From: an uncultured Dysgonomonas sp.
GTDB taxonomy: Bacteria; Bacteroidota; Bacteroidia; Bacteroidales; Dysgonomonadaceae
Reading direction: 5' to 3'
Length of the DNA stretch: 6,291 bases
Assembly: GCA_945292135.1 (NCBI GenBank)
Contig: CALYRA010000084.1
Span: 1 to 6,291, forward strand
Below are positions 1 to 5,242 of the stretch, piece by piece. The notes beneath the pieces are model-generated. The model made no database searches. It was not told the origin of the DNA and saw nothing but the letters and a program-made list of their open reading frames with translations. How positions within the stretch are numbered: the stretch's first letter is position 1; each line of letters begins with the position of its first letter. The translations under genes and the position numbers were made by a program.

Positions 1-559
1 GGTGAGCCAGCGGGGCGTATATGTACATTGTTTCTCCTGATATTTTATATTGTTTCGCGGGAGCCATGGAGCCCAACGTACGCATGTTATGCAAACGGTC
101 TGCGATCTTTATGAGTATGACCCGAACATCTTCGGACATCGTGAGCAAAAGTTTTCGGAAATTCTCTGCCTGAGCCGAGACGTTATCTCCAAACATTCCG
201 TTCGAAATTTTGGTCAGACCATCTACGATCCGGGCTACTTTTTCTCCAAAAAGCCCCTTGATTTCTTCTACGGTGTATTCGGTGTCTTCTACTACATCAT
301 GGAGTAAGGCTGCGCAAATTGACGTCGAACCTAATCCTATTTCGCCACATACTATTCGCGCTACTGCTAAAGGGTGCATAATGTATGGTTCGCCGGAACG
401 TCGTCGGGCGCCTTTATGGGCTTCTTTGGCAAACTGAAATGCTTTAGTTATTATTTCAACCTTGCGTCGATGATTTGTATTGAGATAATCTTTAATTAAT
501 GCATTAAATTCATTCTCAATAAGTAAATCGTCCTGAATCTCTTGTTCTTTGCTATTCAT
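1..559 (-). CDS. rel: Rel/SpoT-family bifunctional (p)ppGpp synthetase/hydrolase, N-terminal part (cut by left edge)
   Basis: Translating the minus strand from the ATG at 559 gives 186 codons without a stop up to the window edge, so the gene continues to the left. The visible part is the HD hydrolase domain of long RelA/SpoT homologues, which removes the pyrophosphate from (p)ppGpp in the cytoplasm using Mn2+. Residues seen: the RRRS stretch at 52-55, H62 in MHPLAVAR, the HDVVEDT motif at 87-93 and D154/N158 in IADRLHNMR. These lie at a constant offset of 9-10 from the catalytic residues I recall for the Streptococcus Rel enzyme, so hydrolase activity should be intact. The end of the visible part, YIYAPLAH, is the family's junction towards the synthetase domain. 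Synthetase, TGS and ACT domains would lie outside the window, so synthetase activity cannot be judged. Upstream are a candidate promoter and a terminator for mltD. Confidence 0.95.
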   Translation of the reverse strand, partial: MNSKEQEIQDDLLIENEFNALIKDYLNTNHRRKVEIITKAFQFAKEAHKGARRRSGEPYIMHPLAVARIVCGEIGLGSTSICAALLHDVVEDTEYTVEEIKGLFGEKVARIVDGLTKISNGMFGDNVSAQAENFRKLLLTMSEDVRVILIKIADRLHNMRTLGSMAPAKQYKISGETMYIYAPLAH

Positions 560-575
560 ATATTTAAATATAAAG

Positions 576-583
576 CAAAATTA
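576..583 (-). promoter_or_regulatory. Candidate Bacteroidota -7 promoter box for rel
   Basis: On the minus strand the site reads TAATTTTG, an exact match to the Bacteroidota -7 consensus TAnnTTTG. It ends 16 bases before the rel ATG, which would give a leader of only about 10-13 bases. No TTG element is found at the usual distance of about 19-21 bases upstream; the nearest TTG is only 10 bases away. The gap is very AT-rich, so a chance match is possible. Confidence 0.4.
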
Positions 584-642
584 ATAAATCTATCAATATG
601 TGTTATATTGAAATATTATTAAAGTGAAATAATTTTAATTCT

Positions 643-673
643 AAAACAATTCAAAAATAATCATCGAATTGTC
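643..673 (-). terminator. Weak candidate terminator hairpin after mltD
   Basis: The inverted repeat ACAATTC / GAATTGT (plus strand 646-652 and 666-672) forms a perfect 7-bp stem, extendable by one G-U pair, around a 13-base loop. On the minus strand it lies five bases past the mltD stop codon and is followed by TTTTAG. Its position between two genes fits a terminator or mRNA 3' stabiliser. The stem is AT-rich and the T tract short, so the call is tentative. Confidence 0.35.
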
Positions 674-677
674 GGGT

Positions 678-2600
678 CTAAACTCCGTCTTTGGTATTTT
701 CGGGTAAATATATCATCAATCGCTGTCCTACTTTTGGGACTTTTGACGATAGTTTATTCCATGTAATTATATCTTTTCTTGACACTTTGTATCGAGCTGC
801 GATTTGTGGTATCGTTTCTCCGATTCTTACTTTATGATATATTATGCGATTTGCGTCCAGATTTGTACCGCCTATATAGTCTTCATTTTCGTCATCTTCT
901 TCCGAATTATCGAGATTGATGCGTGGAAATGATGTGCGGTCTTCTTTATTCAAATCTTGGGTATATTCTGTTAGTAATCCGGTAATAGATTCCGCGTCAT
1001 GTTCGAGTACTGCCAGCTGGGGTTCCGCGAAATAAACGGTATCATACGTTACCACATTTTGCTTTTTTTCTATTGTCAACGTCGTTCCTGCTACTAAATT
1101 ATTTCCTTTTATATTGTTTCGAGCCTTGATTTCGGCTATTGAAACGCCTTGTTTTTGGGAAATTCCATACCATGTATCGCCTTTCTTTACTTTATAACGC
1201 ATTATAGCGTTCGCAGGTTTTGTCTTTTTTATTAATTTATATAATTTGTTATTGGTTTCATCGGAAACGGTTACGGCTTCTTCTTTTACGGCCGTTTTTG
1301 CCGTATTGCTTGCCAATTGAGTTGCTGTGTTTGCGGTTTTCGTCTTCGCCAAAACGGGGTCGGAAACATTCAACTTACGTCCTACGGGCGCAGTATTCTG
1401 TTTCAATGCGTTCCATTTTTTTAATTGCGCAAGCGTAATTCCATATCGGCGCGCTATCCCGCTCAATGTTTCGCCTCTTTTTACTTTATGGGTAAGTCCG
1501 GCAACGCCTCCAACGACATCTAAACCGGCTTCTTTTCGATGCGTGAACAATTCTGTTTTTCGGTGCTCGTAAATTGTATCTTGTTTATCTATAAAGGCTG
1601 TTATTTTAGTCAGTGGCATATTCAGGATATAGGGCTTATATTCTCCGGGAACAATGTCTTCTTTGAATTGCGGGTTATATGCTCTTAATTCATCCAGCGA
1701 AATGTTTATCATATCGGCTATTTGCTGAAAATGCAGATTTTTATTTATGACAACGGTATCCATCATTGCGGGTAGATTGCATTGCGCCGGACAGATTTCA
1801 TGTTTGTCATAATAATTCATTATATATGTGGCGGCTATAAATATGGGAACATATCCTCTTGTTTCGCGCGGCAAATAGGGATATATAGCCCAATAGTCAC
1901 TCATTCCTCCGCTTCGTTTCATTGCTTTATTTATGTTGCCGGGTCCGCAATTGTATGCTGCGATTACCAGATTCCAATCTTTATATATACCGTACAGGAC
2001 TTTAAGGTATTTTACGGCTGCTTCTGTCGATTTTCGGGGATCGCTCCGTTCATCAACGAGACTATTTATTTCAAGATCATACATCCGACCTGTACCCATC
2101 ATAAATTGCCATAAGCCTGTCGCTCCTACTCTGGATCGGGCGATAGGGTTCAATGCGGATTCTATAACGGGCAGATATTTTAATTCCAAGGGTAAGCCTT
2201 GTTTGTCTAATTCTTGTTCGAAAAGGGGAAAATAGTATTTGCCTTCTCCCAACATGAAGGCTACTTGCTTCCTTCGACGAGCATACATTTCTATATATTT
2301 ACGTACTAATGGGTTATATGACAATTCCATCGTCGTAGGCAAGGCGTAAAGACGTTGTATGTATACGGAATCGGGATATGTTATCAATCCTTCGTCTCTG
2401 TAATTACAACTTTCGGTGAGACGCATTTTTTTCGCCCATTTTGTTAATAATTCATCTACATTGTTTTCCAGATTTACGGGAAATCTTGTAACAGAATCGG
2501 TAACGTTATTTACGACTACATTTTTGGGCACGTTTGTTTGTGGTAGGACACAAATTGTAAGGTTAAGCAAAATGCTTATTATTGTTATTTTTTTCAACAT
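678..2600 (-). CDS. mltD: MltD-like membrane-associated lytic transglycosylase with LysM domains
   Basis: The 640-residue product is predicted to cleave the MurNAc-GlcNAc bond of peptidoglycan, forming 1,6-anhydroMurNAc ends in the periplasm. A hydrophobic signal segment covers residues 4-20. The Cys at 17 is preceded by LTI, a poor lipobox, so a lipoprotein is not supported. The SLT/GH23 domain spans about 125-265, with catalytic Glu147 in PVIESALNP, GLWQFM at 162-167 and AAYNCGPGNI at 214-223. A degenerate LysM-like segment (about 283-328) follows, as in other MltD proteins, then three clear LysM repeats at about 371-412, 469-510 and 589-632. LysM domains bind glycan strands. The linker at 566-574 is strongly acidic. 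The ATG at 2600 is chosen because it places the signal peptide at the N-terminus. It lies 56 bases after the DUF5683 gene, with a hairpin in the spacer. The stop is TAG. Confidence 0.93.
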   Translation of the reverse strand: MLKKITIISILLNLTICVLPQTNVPKNVVVNNVTDSVTRFPVNLENNVDELLTKWAKKMRLTESCNYRDEGLITYPDSVYIQRLYALPTTMELSYNPLVRKYIEMYARRRKQVAFMLGEGKYYFPLFEQELDKQGLPLELKYLPVIESALNPIARSRVGATGLWQFMMGTGRMYDLEINSLVDERSDPRKSTEAAVKYLKVLYGIYKDWNLVIAAYNCGPGNINKAMKRSGGMSDYWAIYPYLPRETRGYVPIFIAATYIMNYYDKHEICPAQCNLPAMMDTVVINKNLHFQQIADMINISLDELRAYNPQFKEDIVPGEYKPYILNMPLTKITAFIDKQDTIYEHRKTELFTHRKEAGLDVVGGVAGLTHKVKRGETLSGIARRYGITLAQLKKWNALKQNTAPVGRKLNVSDPVLAKTKTANTATQLASNTAKTAVKEEAVTVSDETNNKLYKLIKKTKPANAIMRYKVKKGDTWYGISQKQGVSIAEIKARNNIKGNNLVAGTTLTIEKKQNVVTYDTVYFAEPQLAVLEHDAESITGLLTEYTQDLNKEDRTSFPRINLDNSEEDDENEDYIGGTNLDANRIIYHKVRIGETIPQIAARYKVSRKDIITWNKLSSKVPKVGQRLMIYLPENTKDGV

Positions 2601-2620
2601 AATCGTTTACTTAATTTTAA

Positions 2621-2649
2621 GTTACAAAAACACCGGTTTACTTTGTAAC
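2621..2649. repeat. Inverted repeat (8-bp perfect stem) between the DUF5683 gene and mltD
   Basis: GTTACAAA at 2621-2628 is the exact reverse complement of TTTGTAAC at 2642-2649. Inside the 13-base loop, AAAC and GTTT can pair in an alternative, shorter stem. The element fills about half of the 56-base spacer and ends 20 bases before the mltD ATG. There is no T tract behind it on the minus strand, so it is not a typical intrinsic terminator. It could be an mRNA processing or stability element, or a protein-binding palindrome. Confidence 0.5.
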
Positions 2650-2656
2650 AAGTGCA

Positions 2657-3379
2657 TTAAAACACTAGTTTGCAAGTAATACCTACTGATGTTTTAGATA
2701 CGGGAGTCGGCGTCCAAATGACCGGTTCAATGCGCATCGACAAGTCTTCGGACATATTGAAATCGTATAACTGAGCATCTACATACGCATCTATTATACA
2801 AAGGGCATACAATCCCACTCCTATTATTATTGCTAAATCTCGATTTCTTCGATAAAAATCTTTTTGTCTTCTAAATCTGTTCAGATAATTCTGCCTTTTA
2901 GTCACATCATTTTCTATATCGCTTACTACTGAGCTTGGCACAAAGTTTTTCCAACTATCGCCGCCGGGTCTGCCTGCCTGCATGTTATACAAGTCTCTGA
3001 ACGCATCTGTGTAATCTCTATAATATCTTCCATTCCATGTCACGGCATAGACTACTCCTAAAAAACCGCCATAAATGATCGGCAGTTTCCAATATCTTCG
3101 ATTGTAAATCTGTCCCAGTCCCGGAAATACGGCTGAATAAATTACTGATCTTGTAGAGTTTGGTTTAAATGGAACTTCTATTTTTTGTTTTATATCTATC
3201 GGTTCTTCTCGCAGCGTCAATGATTTTACGGTAGGGGTTATCGTGTCTTTAAATAATTTAGCTGCGCCTACTTCCAGTTGTTCCGAATTTACAATTGTGG
3301 TATCACGTTCTTGCGCAGATATTGTTACTAAAAAACCTCCTAAAACAAAAATCAGACATATTATCAAGTTACTTTTCAT
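2657..3379 (-). CDS. DUF5683 domain protein, probable envelope membrane protein
   Basis: The 240-residue product matches the DUF5683 family of Bacteroidota; its molecular function is unknown to me. It begins with a signal peptide (residues 1-22, probable cleavage after SAQ). A roughly 50-residue polar stretch follows, then the family core FPGLGQIYNRRYWKLP at 85-100. Hydrophobic segments lie at about 99-114 and 182-199. Between them is a basic, aromatic segment (about 117-180) rich in Arg and Tyr. The pattern suggests a small protein anchored in or tightly associated with a membrane. The C-terminus (VGITCKLVF) ends in alternating hydrophobic residues and Phe, like many outer-membrane proteins, but this is only suggestive. 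The ATG at 3379 lies 26 bases after the end of the parB frame, so the two are probably co-transcribed. Its place between parB and mltD hints at a link between segregation and the envelope, which is inference. The stop is TAA. Confidence 0.88.
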   Translation of the reverse strand: MKSNLIICLIFVLGGFLVTISAQERDTTIVNSEQLEVGAAKLFKDTITPTVKSLTLREEPIDIKQKIEVPFKPNSTRSVIYSAVFPGLGQIYNRRYWKLPIIYGGFLGVVYAVTWNGRYYRDYTDAFRDLYNMQAGRPGGDSWKNFVPSSVVSDIENDVTKRQNYLNRFRRQKDFYRRNRDLAIIIGVGLYALCIIDAYVDAQLYDFNMSEDLSMRIEPVIWTPTPVSKTSVGITCKLVF

Positions 3380-3405
3380 ATTTGAAGAACTGGAAATTTT
3401 CGCTT

Positions 3406-3612
3406 TTATTTTTTTAATTGATCAAAAATTGCAATTATTCTTTCCAGATCTTCTTCTGATTTGAAAGGTATACTAATCTTTCCTTTTCCTTGTTCATTAC
3501 ATGTTAATTGTATTTTTGAACCGAAGTATTTTGAAAGATGCGTTTTCAGCAGGTTAAATTCTTCGGGAGTCGCTTTTTTTAATCCGCTTTTATTAAATTT
3601 TTCTACTGCTTT
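3406..3612 (-). pseudogene. parB: Detached C-terminal dimerisation domain of ParB, same frame, no start codon
   Basis: After the tandem TAA codons at 3613-3618 the parB frame stays open for 68 codons to a TAA at 3406. The segment contains PEEFNLLKTHLSKYFGSKIQ and GKGKISIPF followed by SEEDLERIIAIFDQLKK. This is the conserved C-terminal dimerisation and nonspecific DNA-binding domain of chromosomal ParB as found in Bacteroidota. No ATG, GTG or TTG occurs in frame anywhere in the segment, so normal independent translation is unlikely. Together with the 224-residue upstream part and the interrupted linker, the frame spans 302 codons before the final stop, the usual ParB length. The domain therefore looks undamaged but cut off from its parent protein. 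It would be expressed only by readthrough, bypassing, or if the stops are sequence errors. Confidence 0.85.
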
Positions 3613-3624
3613 TTATTATAAAAA
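3610..3624. repeat. Perfect A/T inverted repeat containing tandem TAA stops in the parB linker
   Basis: The 15-base sequence TTTTTATTATAAAAA is a perfect inverted repeat with a single central base. It contains both tandem TAA codons of the parB frame (minus strand, 3613-3618). The surrounding 57 bases (3586-3642) hold only 8 G or C, about 14 percent. Such quasi-palindromes are prone to templated mutation during replication and to homopolymer sequencing error, either of which could account for the stops. Confidence 0.6.
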
Positions 3625-3639
3625 AATGTTTTCTAATTT

Positions 3640-4314
3640 TTAGCCATTATTGATTGCTCTTACATATTCTTCTACTTTTCGAACTGATAGTCCTTCTTCC
3701 AAAATCAATTCGTATAATTCGATTTGCGCTGCTGCGTCTTCTAAGGTGACTAGCGTACGGGCGTGCGCCATATCTATCTTCTTGTCTCTGATACCCATTT
3801 GAATTTCGGCCGGTAGTTTCAAAAGACGAAGGTAGTTGGCTATTGTTGTCCTTTTCTTTCCGACGCGTTCGCTCAATTTTTCTTGCGTGAGATCGTATGA
3901 TTCAATAAGATTCTGATATGCTAAGGCTATTTCTATTGAGTTCAGATCTTCTCGTTGAATATTCTCTATCAACGCCATTTCCATGACCGTCTCATCTTCT
4001 GCGGTTCGGATATATGCTGGTATGGCTTTTAATCCTGCGAGCTGGGATGCGCGAAAACGCCTTTCTCCGGCAATTATCTGATATGAGTCTTCATTTATCT
4101 GACGTAATGTTATGGGTTGAATAACGCCTATCTGTTTGATAGATGTCGCTAATTCTTGTAATCCTTCTTCGTCGAATACTCGACGGGGTTGATCGGGATT
4201 AGCTGTTATCTTAGACAATTCTACTTCGTTGATCGATGATGAACCTTCTGTTTTAACTTCTTCAAGCGTAATCAAAGCATCTAGTCCTCTACCTAAAACG
4301 GGTTTCTTAGCCAT
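3640..4314 (-). CDS. parB: ParB chromosome-partitioning protein, interrupted before its C-terminal domain
   Basis: This is the N-terminal and central part of a chromosomal ParB (Spo0J) CTPase, which loads at parS sites, slides as a clamp and stimulates ParA. Seen in order: the N-terminal GRGLDALI (8-15), which in the family contacts ParA; NPDQPRR (39-45); the CTP-binding motif GERRFRAS (83-90); ENIQREDL (117-124); and a helix-turn-helix around 141-167 with LTQEKLSERVGKKRTT. The product stops at residue 224, just after VRKVEEYVRAINNG, where a linker normally leads to the dimerisation domain. That domain is still encoded in the same frame at 3406-3612, beyond three TAA codons (3640-3642, 3616-3618, 3613-3615). 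A 224-residue protein would keep parS and CTP binding residues but lose stable C-terminal dimerisation. The ATG at 4314 lies 36 bases after parA, so the genes are probably one operon. The core carries no other damage. Confidence 0.92.
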   Translation of the reverse strand: MAKKPVLGRGLDALITLEEVKTEGSSSINEVELSKITANPDQPRRVFDEEGLQELATSIKQIGVIQPITLRQINEDSYQIIAGERRFRASQLAGLKAIPAYIRTAEDETVMEMALIENIQREDLNSIEIALAYQNLIESYDLTQEKLSERVGKKRTTIANYLRLLKLPAEIQMGIRDKKIDMAHARTLVTLEDAAAQIELYELILEEGLSVRKVEEYVRAINNG

Positions 4315-4345
4315 AACTGAATATATAATGATTTTAAATAGTTTG

Positions 4346-4353
4346 CAAAGTTA
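4346..4353 (-). promoter_or_regulatory. Candidate internal -7 promoter box before parB
   Basis: On the minus strand TAACTTTG matches the Bacteroidota consensus TAnnTTTG exactly. It overlaps the parA stop codon and ends 31 bases before the parB ATG. No TTG element is seen 19-21 bases upstream, where the parA coding end lies. It could let parB be expressed apart from parA, but a chance match is quite possible. Confidence 0.3.
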
Positions 4354-5115
4354 AGAATTTTTCTCTATTAGTTCTTTTGCGAGTTGCATATGATTGATTG
4401 AACCTCGGGAAGCCGCATCGTAAATGATTACGGGCTGCGCAAAACTTTGTGATTCGCTCAGTTTTATATTTCGTTGAATTACTGTATTAAACACCAATTC
4501 TTGGAAATGGTTCTTAACTTCTTCGTATATTTGATTCGCAAGTCTCAAACGGGCGTCGTACATCGTCAGAAGAAAGCCTTCGATTTCGAGTTCGGGATTC
4601 AATTTGGATTTGATTATTTTTATCGTATTCAATAATTTACTGATACCTTCAAGGGCAAAGTATTCGCATTGAACGGGTATGATTATCGAATTGGCCGCTG
4701 TCAAAGCGTTTACCGTAATCAATCCTAATGATGGCGAGCAGTCGATAAGTATGTAGTCATATTCTTCGCGAAGGGGATGCAATACTTCCGAAAGTATCCT
4801 TTCCCGATTTTCAATGTTCAGCATTTCCAATTCGGCTCCTACCAAGTTAATGTGTGAAGGCAATACGTAAAGACGTTCGATATCTGTGGGTACTACGGCG
4901 TCGCTTGCGGAGGATGAGCCTATCAGACATTCGTATATTGTATTTTTCACTTTGCGAACGTCTATTCCCAGTCCGGATGAAGCGTTCGCTTGGGGATCGG
5001 CGTCCACAACCAACACTTTTTTTTCCAAAGCGGCTAATGACGCCGCAAGATTAATAGTTGTAGTAGTTTTACCTACGCCACCTTTTTGATTTGCTAAAGC
5101 TATAATTTTTCCCAT
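4351..5115 (-). CDS. parA: ParA (Soj-type) chromosome-partitioning ATPase
   Basis: The 254-residue product is a short ParA/Soj ATPase without an N-terminal DNA-binding domain, typical of chromosomal parABS systems. ATP-bound dimers coat the nucleoid, and ParB-parS complexes move along them. Seen: the deviant Walker A KGGVGKTT at 11-18 with the signature lysine K11 and K16; the A' motif VVDADPQANA at 36-45 with D38 and D40; Walker B YILIDCSPSLG at 121-131 with D125; PVQCEYFALEG at 147-157; and the C-terminal IQRNIKLSES region (213-222) and YDAASRGSINH (232-242). All motifs are intact and length is normal. The ATG at 5115 places the P-loop at the N-terminus as in homologues. No perfect TAnnTTTG box was found in the 127-base upstream gap, so its promoter is unclear. 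The partner parB just downstream is interrupted. Confidence 0.97.
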   Translation of the reverse strand: MGKIIALANQKGGVGKTTTTINLAASLAALEKKVLVVDADPQANASSGLGIDVRKVKNTIYECLIGSSSASDAVVPTDIERLYVLPSHINLVGAELEMLNIENRERILSEVLHPLREEYDYILIDCSPSLGLITVNALTAANSIIIPVQCEYFALEGISKLLNTIKIIKSKLNPELEIEGFLLTMYDARLRLANQIYEEVKNHFQELVFNTVIQRNIKLSESQSFAQPVIIYDAASRGSINHMQLAKELIEKNS

Positions 5116-5242
5116 AGAAAAAGCTCTTTTTTAGTTTGGTTGGCAAATTAAAGAATAAAAAACAGGATACTGACGTAATTTCATAAAAGTATGGTGTTAT
5201 TGTTGAAAAATACGGAATATTGTTAATAAGTAAATATTTATT

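Noticed and set aside
50..437. Plus-strand open frames of 75-85 codons at the left edge
   Set aside because: They are shadows of the rel hydrolase domain on the minus strand, which shows clear catalytic motifs.
1220..2235. Several open frames of 70-110 codons on the plus strand inside mltD
   Set aside because: They are antisense to a well-supported gene, encode cysteine- and phenylalanine-rich text with no recognisable domain, and overlap each other.
3613..3642. Rescue of parB by a single transcriptional slippage at the A/T runs
   Set aside because: The parts before and after the stops are in the same frame, and no homopolymer run precedes the first TAA, so one slip can neither avoid it nor restore the frame.
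3406..4314. Reassignment of TAA to an amino acid, as in some altered genetic codes
   Set aside because: TAA ends parA, the DUF5683 gene and the glycosyltransferase at sensible positions, and no TAA interrupts the other genes.
5221..5242. Terminator hairpin for the glycosyltransferase gene at the TAAATATTTA palindrome
   Set aside because: The palindrome is made only of A and T, has no stable stem and no clear T tract, and could arise by chance in such AT-rich DNA.
5116..5242. A parA promoter in the upstream gap
   Set aside because: Near matches such as TACTTTTA and TTAATTTG lack one base or the right spacing, and no TTG element fits, so no site is called.
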